Shown piece by piece: positions 8,069 to 18,800 of a stretch of DNA of 64,000 nucleotides. Both the position numbers and the translations under genes were made by a program. The notes beneath the pieces were generated by a model. That model was not told where the DNA came from. It saw only the letters and a program-made list of their open reading frames with translations, and did no database searches. The stretch is from NCBI RefSeq assembly GCF_019704555.1, contig NZ_AP024745.1, positions 62,001-126,000 on the forward strand, given 5' to 3'. How positions within the stretch are numbered: position 1 is the stretch's first letter; each line of letters starts with the position of its first letter. This DNA is from Actinoplanes sp. L3-i22 (GTDB taxonomy: Bacteria; Actinomycetota; Actinomycetes; Mycobacteriales; Micromonosporaceae).

Positions 8069-9922
8069 ATGACTCACTACCAGAGCAACCTTCGGGACCT
8101 CCAGTTCAATCTGTTCGAGGTCTTCGGGGCGGACCAGGCCTTCGGCCAGGCGCCGTTCGACGAGATCGACGCGGAGACCGCGCGCGACGTTCTCGCCGAG
8201 GTCAACCGGTTGGCCCGCGAGGACCTCGCGGCCAGCTACACCGACGCTGACCGCAACCCGCCGGTGTTCGACCCGGCCACGCACACCGCGCCGCTGCCGG
8301 AGTCCTTCAAGAAGTCGTACGAGACCTTCATGGCCTCCGAGTTCTGGCGTCTCGACCTGCCGGGCTCGCTGGGCGGCACGTTCGCCCCGCGCACCCTGTG
8401 GTGGGCGCTCGCCGAGCAGATTCTCGGCGCGAACGCCCCGATCTGGATGTACGCGTCCGGCCCCTCCTTCGCCCACGTGGCGCACACCGAGGGCACGGAC
8501 GAGCAGAAGGAGTGGGCCAAGCTCTTCGTCGAGAAGCAGTGGGGCTCGACGATGGTGCTGACCGAGCCGGACGCCGGCTCGGACGTCGGCGCCGGCCGCA
8601 CCAAGGCGATCCAGCAGCCGGACGGCTCGTGGCACATCGAGGGCGTCAAGCGCTTCATCACCTCGGGTGAGCACGACCTGACCGACAACATCATCCACTA
8701 CGTCCTCGCCCGCCCGGTGGGCGTCGAGGGTGTGGGCGGCCCGGGCACCAAGGGCCTGTCGCTGTTCATCGTGCCGAAATACCACTTCGACGGTACGACC
8801 GGCGAGCTCGGCGAGCGCAACGGCGTCTACGCCACCAACGTCGAGCACAAGATGGGCCTCAAGGTCTCCAACACCTGCGAGATGACCTTCGGCGAGCACG
8901 GCACCCCGGCCAAGGGCTGGCTGCTGGGCGACAAGCACGACGGCATCCGCCAGATGTTCATGATCATTGAGTACGCCCGGATGATGGTCGGCACGAAGGC
9001 GATCGCCACCCTCTCCACCGGCTACCTGAACGCGCTGGAGTACGCGAAGAACCGCGTCCAGGGCGCCGACCTGGTCAGCAACGACAAGGCGGCTCCGCGG
9101 GTGACCATCACCCACCACCCGGACGTACGTCGTTCGCTGATGCTCCAGAAGTCGTACTCCGAGGCCCTGCGCGCCCTGGTGATCTACACCGCGTCGTGGC
9201 AGGACAAGGTCGCGATCGCGGAGGCCGCCGGCGACGAGAAGGCCGCCAAGATCGCGAGCCGGGTCAACGACTTCCTGCTGCCGCTGGTCAAGGGCGTCGG
9301 CTCGGAGCGGGCGTACGAGCTGCTCGGCCACGAGTCGCTGCAGACCTTCGGTGGCTCCGGCTTCCTGCAGGACTACCCGCTCGAGCAGTACGTGCGGGAC
9401 GCGAAGATCGACACCCTGTACGAGGGCACCACCGCGATCCAGAGCCTGGACCTGATCTTCCGCAAGATCGTCAAGGACAACGGCCGCGCGCTCGGCACGA
9501 TCGCCACCGAGATCCAGGGCTTCATCGAGAGCGAGGCCGGCAACGGCCAGCTCAAGGACGAGCGGCTGGCGCTGGGCAAGGGGCTCGGCGAGCTCCAGCA
9601 GATCCTCGGCGTGACGATGGGCTGGCTGGCCGCGGTGCAGAACGGCGAGGCCCGCGAGCTCTACAAGATCGGTCTGACCTCGCGCCGGATCCTGCTCGCC
9701 CTCGGCGACGTGGTCCTCGCCTGGCTGCTGCTGCGCCAGGCCGAGGTGGCGCTGAACGCGCTGAACGGCGAGGTCTCCGAGGCCGACAAGAAGTTCTACA
9801 CCGGCAAGGTGGCGGCGGCCCGCTTCTTCACCCGCGAGATCCTGCCGCGGCTCGGCTCCGACCGCCGGATCATCGAGAACACCACCCTCGACCTGATGGA
9901 CCTGGACGAGGACGTGTTCTGA
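8069..9922 (+). CDS. acyl-CoA dehydrogenase, FadE5-like
   Basis: 617 residues, matching the long (about 610) FadE5-type acyl-CoA dehydrogenases rather than the usual 380-400. It catalyses the FAD-dependent alpha,beta-desaturation of acyl-CoA thioesters in beta-oxidation. The FAD/substrate region carries [20 protein letters not shown] and [11 protein letters not shown]; the C-terminal all-helical domain has [20 protein letters not shown] and the catalytic-glutamate motif [14 protein letters not shown]-terminal helical extension of about 150 residues is typical of this subfamily. It is monocistronic, ending at a strong hairpin, with apparent operator palindromes at its promoter. Confidence 0.93.
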   Translation: MTHYQSNLRDLQFNLFEVFGADQAFGQAPFDEIDAETARDVLAEVNRLAREDLAASYTDADRNPPVFDPATHTAPLPESFKKSYETFMASEFWRLDLPGSLGGTFAPRTLWWALAEQILGANAPIWMYASGPSFAHVAHTEGTDEQKEWAKLFVEKQWGSTMVLTEPDAGSDVGAGRTKAIQQPDGSWHIEGVKRFITSGEHDLTDNIIHYVLARPVGVEGVGGPGTKGLSLFIVPKYHFDGTTGELGERNGVYATNVEHKMGLKVSNTCEMTFGEHGTPAKGWLLGDKHDGIRQMFMIIEYARMMVGTKAIATLSTGYLNALEYAKNRVQGADLVSNDKAAPRVTITHHPDVRRSLMLQKSYSEALRALVIYTASWQDKVAIAEAAGDEKAAKIASRVNDFLLPLVKGVGSERAYELLGHESLQTFGGSGFLQDYPLEQYVRDAKIDTLYEGTTAIQSLDLIFRKIVKDNGRALGTIATEIQGFIESEAGNGQLKDERLALGKGLGELQQILGVTMGWLAAVQNGEARELYKIGLTSRRILLALGDVVLAWLLLRQAEVALNALNGEVSEADKKFYTGKVAAARFFTREILPRLGSDRRIIENTTLDLMDLDEDVF

Positions 9923-9958
9923 GCTAAAAAGCTTTTCCCACTCTCCTGAAAAAGACGT

Positions 9959-9992
9959 AGGCCGGCGGACAATGGCGTCCGCCGGCCTTCGT
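9959..9992 (+). terminator. rho-independent terminator after acyl-CoA dehydrogenase
   Basis: Perfect 12-bp stem AGGCCGGCGGAC/GTCCGCCGGCCT with a 6-nt loop, followed by a T-rich stretch (TCGTTGTT). Confidence 0.85.
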
Positions 9993-10087
9993 TGTTCTCC
10001 AGATCTTGACCTAATTGGAGGACGTAACCGTATCGACGTACCGGTAAGATCGTGCTCGATATTTGAGATCATCGAGCGGGGGCTCTG

Positions 10088-11536
10088 GTGCGCATCATCG
10101 CTTCCTGTCTTTCCTCCCTTCTTCTGGTCGGCCTGGCCGCCGGTCCGGCGGTCGCCGCCGAGCCGGTGAGCCCGGTGCCGGCCGCCGCGGCCGCCGAGGT
10201 CGCATCGCTGCTGCAGTCCACCGGCCTGACCGCGGGTCAGCTCGTGCCGGCCCGGGGCGTGCTGGTCACGCCGGTCCCGGCCGCCGACGGCGTCGTCGAG
10301 CGGGTCGAGTTCGTGATCGACGGTCAAGTGGCCGCCACCGTGACCAACTTCGGCAACGGCGCCGTGCTCAAGCCGCCGGCCGGTTACAACGGCGACCTGA
10401 CGATCACGGTCAAGGCCTACGACCAGGACGGCAACGTCTCGGAGCAGGTCGTCACGGTGCTCGCGGACACCGTCGCGCCGGTCGCCACGATGCTCACGCC
10501 GACCACCGACGGCACGTATGTCACCTCGCCGACGAACGTCGTGGTGACCAGCGCCGACTCGGACATCGACACGATCTTCGGCCAGGACGGGATCACCCTG
10601 ACGCAGATCGAGGGGACCACCCGCTGGGCCGGCAAGCTCCCGGTCGTCAACGGGACCATCGCCGTCGTGGTCCGGGACCGGGCCGGCAACGACACCACCC
10701 TGATCCGCCCGGTGGTCCTCGACAATCAGGGCCCGTTCCCGGCGAACGTCACGCCGGTCAACGGCACCGTGGTCCGCGGCGACTTCGTCACCTCGATCGG
10801 GTCCGCCACCGACCCGAGCGGCGTCGAGAAGGTCGAGCTCGCGGTCAACGGCGCGCCCGTCGGCACGGCCACCTCGGCGCCCTACACGATTCCGGTGACC
10901 GGGGCGCCGAACGGCTCGGCGCTGCTGGTCTGGACGCTGACCGACACCCTCGGCAACAAGCGGGTCGTGAACGGCGTGGTGAAGGTCGACACCGAGGGCC
11001 CGACGGCCACCGGGTACCGGCCGGCGCACAAGGCGCACGTCGGCGCCTCGTTCTACGCGCAGCTGCTCGGCGTGACCGATGTCGTCGGCTTCGCCTCGGT
11101 CGAGCTCTCGGTGAACGGGAAGTCGCTCGGGTCGAGTCCCTACGTGGCCTACGCGTTCCCGGTCACGACCGGCGGCGCCAACGGGTACGTCAGCCTGACC
11201 TGGAAGGTGACCGACAAGTTCGGCAACTCCCGGATCTACAACCAGCTGGTGATCGCCGACAACACCGGGCCGACCATCACGATCACCAAGGCGCCGGCCA
11301 ACAAGGCCAAGGTCAAGGGCACCGTGAACGTCTCGCTGAAGGCGACCGACTTCAGCGGCATCAGCCGGGTCGAGATGCTGGTCAACGGCAAGGTCGTCGC
11401 GCGGGACACGCACTCCGCCTACCTGCTCTCGGTCAACACCGCGAAGCAGAGCAAAACCATGAAGATCCAGATTCGGGCGTACGACAAAATGGGCAACGTC
11501 CGTTACGCCAGCACCCGGACCTGGTACCGGAAGTAG
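10088..11536 (+). CDS. secreted bacterial Ig-like repeat protein
   Basis: 482 residues from GTG. The signal peptide is clear: MRIIASCLSSLLLVGLAAG followed by PAVAA-EP at the probable cleavage site (about residue 26). The rest is a series of beta-sandwich repeats of about 90-100 residues. Each carries a pattern like VDTEGPTATGYRPAHKAHV followed by VEKVELAVNGAPVG, matching Ig-like (Big-type) modules that occur in surface and extracellular proteins. At least four such units can be seen by the recurring D(N/T).GP and V.LSVNG blocks. No enzyme domain or sortase motif is present, so it is probably a binding or structural secreted protein. Confidence 0.82.
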   Translation: MRIIASCLSSLLLVGLAAGPAVAAEPVSPVPAAAAAEVASLLQSTGLTAGQLVPARGVLVTPVPAADGVVERVEFVIDGQVAATVTNFGNGAVLKPPAGYNGDLTITVKAYDQDGNVSEQVVTVLADTVAPVATMLTPTTDGTYVTSPTNVVVTSADSDIDTIFGQDGITLTQIEGTTRWAGKLPVVNGTIAVVVRDRAGNDTTLIRPVVLDNQGPFPANVTPVNGTVVRGDFVTSIGSATDPSGVEKVELAVNGAPVGTATSAPYTIPVTGAPNGSALLVWTLTDTLGNKRVVNGVVKVDTEGPTATGYRPAHKAHVGASFYAQLLGVTDVVGFASVELSVNGKSLGSSPYVAYAFPVTTGGANGYVSLTWKVTDKFGNSRIYNQLVIADNTGPTITITKAPANKAKVKGTVNVSLKATDFSGISRVEMLVNGKVVARDTHSAYLLSVNTAKQSKTMKIQIRAYDKMGNVRYASTRTWYRK

Positions 11537-11542
11537 CGGTCC

Positions 11543-12061
11543 TCAGCCGCGGGCGGTGTGCCGACGTGTCAGGCGCATCGCCTTCGGCTGGGCCTCGGAC
11601 CAGGCCGCCTCGCTGGTGTGCACGGCGAGCCCGGAGGTCTTCATCTCCATCGCGGCGCCGTCCCACTGCTCGTCCGGGATGAGCAGGGCGGACACTTCGG
11701 ACATGGTCGGGTTGTGGCCGACGACCAGGATCGTGCGGACCGTCTCCGGCACCGCCCGGAGCAGGTCGAACACCTCGGTCCGGCCGCCGTAGTAGAGCTG
11801 GTCCTCGTAGTGCACCTCGGGTGCGCCGTGGCCCGGGCTGCCCTGGGCCAGCGCCACCGACGCGGCCTGCCAGGTCTCCCGGGTGCGCTTGGCCGGCGAG
11901 CAGATCACCAGGTCGGGGTGCAGTCGCTCGTCCGCCAGCCAGGCGCCGGCCGCATCAGCGTCCGATGTGCCCCGATCAGTCAGACTCCGGTCGAAGTCGG
12001 GTAGTTCGCCGGGAGTCTCCGCTTTGGCGTGGCGTAGCAGGATCAGCGTCCTCAAGGTCAT
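11543..12061 (-). CDS. SixA-like histidine phosphatase
   Basis: 172 residues. The RHG-type motif LILLRHAKAE (residues about 7-16) with its catalytic His, the second basic motif SPAKRTRETW, and VVGHNPTMSE identify a histidine phosphatase of the SixA branch. It dephosphorylates phosphohistidine or small phosphate esters in the cytoplasm; the target is unknown. The ATG at 12061 was chosen because the catalytic motif then falls at the usual N-terminal position. It converges with the Ig-like protein gene. Confidence 0.88.
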   Translation of the reverse strand: MTLRTLILLRHAKAETPGELPDFDRSLTDRGTSDADAAGAWLADERLHPDLVICSPAKRTRETWQAASVALAQGSPGHGAPEVHYEDQLYYGGRTEVFDLLRAVPETVRTILVVGHNPTMSEVSALLIPDEQWDGAAMEMKTSGLAVHTSEAAWSEAQPKAMRLTRRHTARG

Positions 12062-12178
12062 TGGAACAGCTTGCCTGATTGGAACTTCGCGCGTCCGGGT
12101 AAGGCCTCGATCGACGTATTCAGGATGGTCGAGCCAGGTTCTCAACCGGATGGCCCGGCCGCTTTCGAGGAGGACCCG

Positions 12179-12460
12179 ATGGGCATCGGCGCAAGTATTT
12201 TCCTGCTCGCTCTGGGGGCGATCCTGGCGTTCGCCGTCAACGCGGACATCAGCGGCCTCGACATCAGCGTGATCGGCTGGATTCTGATGGCCGCCGGCCT
12301 GATCGGACTGGTCACCACGCTCTGGTTCTGGAACAGCCGCCGGCGCACGGTCGTCACCCGTTCGACAGCCGCCCCGGTCGCTGGGACGGGCTACACCAAC
12401 GAGTACCGCGAGGTGCGCCAGGACGACGTGCCGCCGCCCCCGCCGCCCGCGTACCGCTGA
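12179..12460 (+). CDS. DUF6458 family membrane protein
   Basis: 93 residues. MGIGASIFLLALGAILAFAV and ISVIGWILMAAGLIGLVTTL are two transmembrane helices separated by a short VNADISGLD loop, the DUF6458 pattern found across actinobacteria. The C-terminal tail ends in a proline run. AGGAGGA 5 bases upstream of the ATG is a strong ribosome binding site. Function unknown. Confidence 0.85.
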   Translation: MGIGASIFLLALGAILAFAVNADISGLDISVIGWILMAAGLIGLVTTLWFWNSRRRTVVTRSTAAPVAGTGYTNEYREVRQDDVPPPPPPAYR

Positions 12461-12490
12461 ACTCCGTACCCCTAATTGCTTCAGACAGTG

Positions 12491-12524
12491 AAATCGGCCC
12501 GGCGGCGAACCGCCGGGCCGATTT
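12491..12524. terminator. bidirectional terminator
   Basis: Perfect 15-bp stem AAATCGGCCCGGCGG/CCGCCGGGCCGATTT with loop CGAA. It has A-run and T-run ends, so it can serve both the DUF6458 gene and the convergent hemolysin III gene. Confidence 0.85.
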
Positions 12525-12540
12525 TCGCGTGCGACCGCCG

Positions 12541-13218
12541 TCAGGCGTAAAGCGCGAAGTAGATCGCGATGTGATGGCAGATCGCGGCCACCAGCGTGCA
12601 GGCGTGGAAGAACTCGTGGTGACCGAAAACGGTCGGCCACGGGTTCGGCCGGCGCAGGGCGTAGAAGACCGCCCCGATCGTGTAGATCGCGCCGCCGACC
12701 AGCATCAGGACCAGGCAGGTCACGCCGCCGACGTGCAGCACGTTCGGGATGATGCCGACGGCGACCCAACCGAGGGCGACGTAGAGCGGCGCGCCGGCCC
12801 AGCGGGGCAGGTTCGGCCAGATCACCTTGAGCGCGACCCCGCCCACGGCGCCGCCCCAGACCAGGCCGAGCATCAGCTCGGCCATGCCCTTGCTCAGCAG
12901 CTGGACGCAGAACGGCGTGTACGTGCCGGCGATGAAGATGAAGATCATCGAGTGATCCATCCGGCGCATGATCTGGTAGCCGCGCTCGCTCCAGACGCGC
13001 CGATGGTAGAGCGCGCTGATGCCGAACAGGCCGCACACCGTGATGCTGTAGATCAGGCAGCTGATGAACGGGGCGATGCCCGGCCGGGTCAGCGCGATCG
13101 AACAGAGCACGGCGCCGCAGACCAGGGCGACGAAGAACGCGTACTGATGCAACCGGCCGCGGAGTCGCGGCTTGCCGAGGTCGGTCGGCTTCATCCGAAA
13201 CGGGGCTGAGGTCGTCAC
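12541..13218 (-). CDS. hemolysin III family membrane protein (TrhA/YqfA-like)
   Basis: 225 residues with seven hydrophobic segments. The hallmark PAQR-like residues are present: an early ISALYHRRVW, DHSMIFIFIAGTYTPF, and late HHEFFHACTLVAAICHHIAI with the conserved His residues of the metal site. Hemolysin III proteins are implicated in membrane lipid energetics and are PAQR relatives. The GTG at 13218 (reading MTTSAPFRMKPTDL) is taken as the start; the ATG at 13194 is an alternative. It is divergent from the pxpA-like gene; a short TACGG-CA-CCGTA palindrome lies in the shared upstream region. Confidence 0.87.
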   Translation of the reverse strand: MTTSAPFRMKPTDLGKPRLRGRLHQYAFFVALVCGAVLCSIALTRPGIAPFISCLIYSITVCGLFGISALYHRRVWSERGYQIMRRMDHSMIFIFIAGTYTPFCVQLLSKGMAELMLGLVWGGAVGGVALKVIWPNLPRWAGAPLYVALGWVAVGIIPNVLHVGGVTCLVLMLVGGAIYTIGAVFYALRRPNPWPTVFGHHEFFHACTLVAAICHHIAIYFALYA

Positions 13219-13297
13219 GAGATCCAGGTTACGGCACCGTAGGTTACCAGCGGGTAGTGATGCCGCATACGGTTGACCCTGCGGGATGATTTTCTGT

Positions 13298-14065
13298 GTG
13301 ACCCCGATTGATCTGAACGCGGACCTCGGCGAGGGCTTCGGCGCCTGGCGACTCGGTGACGACGACGCCCTGCTCGACGTCGTCACCTCGGCGAACGTGG
13401 CCTGCGGATTCCACGCCGGCGATCCGTCCACGATGCATCGGGTCTGCCGGGCCGCCGTCGGCAGGGGGGTCGCGATCGGGGCCCAGGTGGGCTATCGGGA
13501 CCTGGCCGGATTCGGTCGGCGGCGGATCGACTACGAGTTCGGCGAGCTCCGCGACGACGTGCTCTACCAGATCGGGGCCCTTGAGGCGTTCTGCCGGGCG
13601 GCCGGCGACCGGGTGCGGTACGTGAAGCCGCACGGCGCCCTCTACAACACCGCGGCCGTCGACCGGGGGCAGGCCGAGGCGGTCGTGGCGGCGGTGCTCG
13701 CCTACGACCGGGCGCTTCCGGTGCTCTGCCAGCCCGGGTCGGTGCTGTTCGAGGTGGCCGGGGCGGCCGGGCTCACCGCGGTCGGCGAGGGCTTCGCGGA
13801 CCGCGGATACCTGCCCGACGGGCGGCTGGTGCCGCGGTCGCGGCCGGACGCGCTGGTGCACGAGCCGGCCGCGGTGGTCGAGCGGGTGACCCGGATGGCC
13901 GTCGACGGCGAAGTGGTCGCCGTCGACGGCACGGTGATCGCGGTTCCGGTCCGCTCCATCTGCCTGCACGGGGACACCCCCGGCGCGGTCGAGCTGGCCC
14001 GCGCGGTGCGGGCCGGGCTCCCGGTTCCGGTACGGCCGTTCAGCCGTCCAGACCCCGGAGAATGA
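13298..14065 (+). CDS. pxpA: 5-oxoprolinase subunit A (LamB/YcsF family)
   Basis: 255 residues from the GTG reading MTPIDLNADLGEGFG; an ATG four codons upstream is also possible. The motifs DLNADLGEGFGAW, SANVACGFHAGDP and VKPHGALYN define the LamB/YcsF family, whose member PxpA works with PxpB and PxpC to cleave 5-oxoproline to glutamate using ATP. No pxpB or pxpC gene is adjacent here, which is unusual, so partners must be elsewhere or the substrate differs. The 3' end overlaps the convergent NHL-protein gene by 26 bases. Confidence 0.87.
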   Translation: MTPIDLNADLGEGFGAWRLGDDDALLDVVTSANVACGFHAGDPSTMHRVCRAAVGRGVAIGAQVGYRDLAGFGRRRIDYEFGELRDDVLYQIGALEAFCRAAGDRVRYVKPHGALYNTAAVDRGQAEAVVAAVLAYDRALPVLCQPGSVLFEVAGAAGLTAVGEGFADRGYLPDGRLVPRSRPDALVHEPAAVVERVTRMAVDGEVVAVDGTVIAVPVRSICLHGDTPGAVELARAVRAGLPVPVRPFSRPDPGE

Positions 14066-15827
14066 GCGGCAGACGGTTCGGCGCGGCCGGGTCGACGACG
14101 ATCGGCACACCCCAGTCCTGCCGGGTCAGGTGACAGGCGCCGTACTCGGCGTCGACGTCGCACGTCGCGGCCTGGGCGACCACCTGCAGCACGCCCTTCG
14201 GCACGTCCGGGTTGAGGACCAGCTTGCGGGACAGGTCGGTGGTGGTGCCCTCGCCGTCGAGCAGCAGCTCGGCCGGGGACGCCGAGACGGTCAGCCGCAG
14301 CGGCGAGCCGAACTGGCTGTCCAGCTTCTGCCCGGGGGCGGGCGTGAAGATCACGTCGAGCGTGACCTCGCCCGGCGCCAGGTGGGACGGCGGGCGCTCG
14401 GTCTTGTGCCGCTCGCCGGCGACCGTTTTCACCACGCCGGGCGCGAGCCGGGTGAGCCGGTGCGCGGCGGACTCGACGACCAGGACGTCGCCGCCGCTCG
14501 TGACCAGGATGTCGCTGGGCTCGGCGAGACCGGAGTCCACCGTGGAGACCTCGTTCGACGCCGGGTCGTAGCGCCGGACCGCGCCGTTGTACGTGTCCGC
14601 GACCAGCACCGAGCCGTCCGCCAGCGCGGCGACACCGAGCGGGTGCTGGAGCAGCGCCGTGTCGGCCGGGCCGTCCACGTGACCGAAGTCGAACAGGCCC
14701 TGACCGACCGCGGTGTGCAGCGCGCCGTCCTCGATCCAGCGCAGGGCCGACGTCTCGCTGTCGGCGATCCAGAGCCGGTGCTCGGTGGCCGACAGGCCGG
14801 ACGGCTGGGCCATCCAGACGTCGGGCAGCGGGCCGTCGCGCAGCGCCTCGACCGTCGTGCCGGCGTAGACGCCGACCGTGCGCTGGATCGGGTCGAACCA
14901 CCACAACTGGTGGATGCCGGCCATCGCGATGATGACCTTTCCGTCGAACCAGGCCAGATCCCACGGCGAGGACAGATCGGCGGCCAGCGCGTCGTGCGCG
15001 TGATCGTCCACGCTGGACCGCCACGGCCGGCCCGAGCCGGCGACCAGGGTGATCTCGCCGGACGTCAGGTTCAGCCCGCGCAGCTGGTGGTTGACCGTGT
15101 CGGCGACGACCACGTCGTAACCGGCCGTCCCGGCCACCGCCGGGGGCAGCAGGACCAGGCCCTGCGGCTCGCTGAACGGCTGATTCCGCTCCTCGCCGCC
15201 GAACCGGTGGACCAGGGACTCGCCGTCCGCGGACAGCTCGACGACCGAGTGCCGGGCCGAATCCGAGACCAGCAGGTTCCCGCCGGGCAGCTCGATCGCC
15301 TTGCCGGGGAAACGGAGCAGACCGTCCGGCGCGGGGGGCGGAACATACGGCCCGTCGCCGCGGTGCAGCGTGCCGTCCGCCTCGTGCTTGGCGACCAGCT
15401 CGTCGATCAGCCGGGACAGGCCCTCGGCGTGACCCTCGCCGGCCATCGAGGCGACCAGATAACCGGTCGGGTCGACCACGGCCAGGGTGGGCCAGGCCTT
15501 CGCGGCGTACTGCTGCCAGACGTGCATGTCGCCGTCGTCGAGGACCGGGTGGTGCACGCCGTACCGCTCGACGGCGGCGGCCAGGGCCTTCGGGTCCCGC
15601 TCGTGCTCGAACTTCGGGGAGTGCACGCCGATCACGACCAGGGCGTCACCGTACTTCTCCTCCAACGGCCGCAACTCGTCCAGCACGTGCAGACAGTTGA
15701 TGCAGCAGAAGGTCCAGAAGTCGAGCAGAAGGATCTTGCCCCGCAGGTCGGCCAGAGTGAGGGCCTTCCCACCGGTGTTGAGCCAGCCGCGACCCTTGAG
15801 CTCGGGGGCACGCACGCGAGAAGTCAT
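14040..15827 (-). CDS. thioredoxin-like/NHL-repeat protein (NHLRC2-like)
   Basis: 595 residues. Residues 1 to about 150 form a thioredoxin-like domain: LLLDFWTFCCINCLHVLDEL carries a CCINC active-site variant, followed by AKAWPTLAVVDPTG with the cis-proline. Residues about 165-480 form an NHL-type beta-propeller (PGGNLLVSDSARHSVVEL, DVVVADTVNHQLRGL, HPLGVAALADGSVLVADT). A C-terminal beta domain of about 100 residues follows. This three-part architecture matches the NHLRC2 family, found from bacteria to animals, with a proposed redox role. There is no signal peptide, so it is probably cytoplasmic. Confidence 0.88.
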   Translation of the reverse strand: MTSRVRAPELKGRGWLNTGGKALTLADLRGKILLLDFWTFCCINCLHVLDELRPLEEKYGDALVVIGVHSPKFEHERDPKALAAAVERYGVHHPVLDDGDMHVWQQYAAKAWPTLAVVDPTGYLVASMAGEGHAEGLSRLIDELVAKHEADGTLHRGDGPYVPPPAPDGLLRFPGKAIELPGGNLLVSDSARHSVVELSADGESLVHRFGGEERNQPFSEPQGLVLLPPAVAGTAGYDVVVADTVNHQLRGLNLTSGEITLVAGSGRPWRSSVDDHAHDALAADLSSPWDLAWFDGKVIIAMAGIHQLWWFDPIQRTVGVYAGTTVEALRDGPLPDVWMAQPSGLSATEHRLWIADSETSALRWIEDGALHTAVGQGLFDFGHVDGPADTALLQHPLGVAALADGSVLVADTYNGAVRRYDPASNEVSTVDSGLAEPSDILVTSGGDVLVVESAAHRLTRLAPGVVKTVAGERHKTERPPSHLAPGEVTLDVIFTPAPGQKLDSQFGSPLRLTVSASPAELLLDGEGTTTDLSRKLVLNPDVPKGVLQVVAQAATCDVDAEYGACHLTRQDWGVPIVVDPAAPNRLPLILRGLDG

Positions 15828-15889
15828 CCGACCATGGTGCCTCAGCGCGATCCTGACCGGCCTGGTGGCCGATCAGGATCACAACATGC

Positions 15890-18800
15890 TCAGCCGGCCG
15901 GCTTGACCAGGCAGTAGACCTTGTCGTCCGCCTGAAGGAACGGCTGCGCCTGGTCGGCGCACTTCTCCTTCGCGTCGACGACCTGCTTGACCTGGTACGC
16001 GTCCGACTCGGTGCACGCCACCTTGGACACCTTGGTGCCGTTGCGCACGCAGTCACCCACGGCGTAGCTCTCGCCACCACCGCCGGCGATCAGGTAGACC
16101 AGGCCGAAGACGACGGCCAGCAGCAGGGTGGCACCCAGCACCACGGCCAGCGTCACCGGGCCGGTCTTCACCACCGGCTTCGGCGGGGCGGGCGGCTCGT
16201 CCGGCTTGAACTGGTCGAACCCGCCCTGCTCGGCCGGGCCCGGCCAACTCGTGGTGTCCTCCGGGCCGGGCGGGGTGACCGTGGCCCGCGCCGCCGGATC
16301 GGCGCCGAACGGGTCCGAGGTCGGCACGCCCGGCATCGGGGTCAGGGCCGGGGCCGGAACGTACGGCGAGTTGCCGCGGCCGGACACGTCCGTGGTGTGC
16401 TCGTTGAACGGGGCGGTCGGCGGGGCGCCGGTGGTGAAGTCACCCCAGGCCGGGCCGCCCTGCTGCGGCGCGCCGAATGGGGTATTTGCCGGGCCGCCCG
16501 GGAACGTCGAGGACGGCGGCGGGAACGTCGGCTCCTCGCCCGGGCCGAACTGCGGCGGGGGCGGGGGGAACGACGGGGCACCGGCCGGCGAGCCGGCGAA
16601 GGCGGCCGGCGAACCGGGCGGGGGGAATCCCTGGGACGGGAAACCCTGCTGCGGGAAGCCGGGGGAGGCGGAGCTCGGCGGCGGGAAGCCCGGAGCCGGC
16701 GAGCCGGACGCCGGGGTCCCGTAGGCCGTGCCACCCTCGGACGGGATTCCCGACGGAGTGCCGTAAGCCGTGCCACCCTCCGACGGGGTGCCATAGGCCG
16801 TGCCGCCCTCGGACGGGGTGCCGTAAGCCGTGCCGCTCTCCGCCGGGGTGCCGTAGGCCGTGCCGCCGCCCTCGGGCGGGGTCACGCGGGCGCTGCCGGA
16901 CGTCGGGCTGGTCGGGGCGCCGGGCTCGGGCGGGGACACGCGGGCGCTGGCCGAGGCGCGGGCGGTGGCCCGGGCCGGCGACTGCGGCGCCGCTCCGGGG
17001 GTTTCGCCCTGCGGCGCCGGGAACGTCCCGAAGCCTTCCTCGCCACGCTGAGAACCCGGGAACGCGCCGAAGCCACCGGAGCCCTCCTCGCCACGCTGCG
17101 GCGGCGGGAAGGAATCGCCGGGGGAGCGCTGGGCGAACGGGTTCGTCTGCGCGCCGCTGGGGCCCTGGCTCTGACTCTGACCTTGGTTCTGGCTCTGGTT
17201 CTGGCTTTGGCCGAAGCCGTTGCCCTCCTGGCCGAAGCGGGAGCTGCCCTGGCTCGGCTGCTCCGGAGCGAAGCTGTCCTGCGGGTTGAAGCTCTCCTGC
17301 GGAGCGAAACTCTCCTGCGAGGTGAAGCTGTCCTGCGGCTGCTCCCCCGGTCGCTCCTGCGGTGCGAAAGGCGACTGCGGTGCGAAAGGCGACTGCGGTG
17401 CGAATGACGACTGCGGTGCGATCGGAGACTGCGGCTCAGGCGACCGCTGCGCGAACGGATTCGCCGCCGCCCCGGATTGAGCCGCGAACGGATTCGCCGC
17501 CCCGGCGTCCTGCGCATACGGATTCCCAGGCTGGCCGGAGCTCGGCGCGAACGGATTCGCCGCCGCCCCGGAATCCGGCGCGAACGCCTCCGGCATCCGA
17601 GCCCCAGGGAACGGAGCCGCGCTGAACTCCTCAGCAGCCGGCGTCTCCGCAGGCTCCTCAGGCGCCGGAGCCGGCCGCCCATACACCCCGGCCCGCGGCG
17701 CGGAGGTGGCCGGCGGCGGCAACTCGGCACCGTCGGTAGGCGGGGTGACCAGGCCGGGCACCGAAACGCTCGCGGTCGCCGGACGTGCCGACCCGGAGGC
17801 GGGCCGGGCGGTGCCGGCATCCCGCGGCTGCGGAACCGATCCCGAAGCGGGCCCGGAGACCGAGGCCGAGCCGGACGACCCGGGCGCGGAGGTGGACGAC
17901 TGAGGCATGGAAGCGGTTCCCGGCATCGAGGAGGAGCCGGGCACCGAGGCGGCGCCGGATGACCATGGCGGCGCGCCACCGCCGGAGGACGGGGCGACCG
18001 GCGGAACCGACACGGCCCGGACCGACGGCACGGAGGCCGCCCCGGACGGCGAGACCGAAGCCGAACCGGGCGCGGGCAGTGAGCCACCGGAGCCGAGCGC
18101 GGCACCGGGCACCCGCTGCGGGAAGCCACCCGGGCCGGCCGGCGGCTCGAAGGCGGGAGCGGAGGACGGGGCGGACGCGGGCTCGCCGAACGAGGGCGGC
18201 ATGTTCCGCGGCGTGGACGCACCGAACGGGGTGGCCGACGACGACTCACCGAACGGCGACGGCAGCTCGGACGCCTGGGCGGGCGTGCCGTAGGACGCCG
18301 GCGCCCCGTACGTCGACGGAGTCCCGGTCGGCGGCGCGGCATACCCCGACGTACTGCGGATCGGCAGGTCGAGGTTGGGTCCGGAGCCGTTCGGCTCGTC
18401 GGCCGCGGCCGGTCCGGCCGGCGCCCGCAGCGGGAATCCGCCGCTGTCGCCCTGCCGGGTCGGGAACGTGTTGGCGGCCGGCGCCGGCTGCGCCTGCTGT
18501 TGCGGCTGCTGCTTCGGCGCCGGCTCGGCGGCCGGGCGGGCGGCGTTGCCGAGCCAGCTGTTCTCGGCCGGGCCGGTCAGGCCGGGACGGCCGGAGGCAT
18601 CCGGAAGATCGGTGAGGGTGGCACCGGGGACGCGCGCCTTCTGCTCGCCGAACGCGGAGAAGGTCGACTGGTCGGCCGCGGCCGCGGAGGCACCCGGAGT
18701 CCGGGTGGGCAGGCCACTGCTGGTGGTCGGCGGCGGGAATCCCGGCGCATCCCCCGAAGACGACGGCGGAAAAGCATCCCCCGAAGGCGGCGGAAAGGCA

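Noticed and set aside
8027..11413. 1128-residue minus-strand frame opposite the acyl-CoA dehydrogenase and Ig-like genes
   Set aside because: It is antisense to two well-supported genes and its product is His/Arg/Gly-rich without any domain, the usual mirror of high-GC coding DNA.
14130..15917. 595-residue plus-strand frame opposite the NHL-propeller gene
   Set aside because: The minus-strand gene has clear thioredoxin and NHL motifs over the same bases; the opposite frame has none.
16397..18342. Long frames on both strands within the Pro-rich gene
   Set aside because: They are Arg/Gly-rich shadows of a low-complexity GC-rich gene; only the frame with the GAGGAGG site, transmembrane helix and Cys domain is supported.
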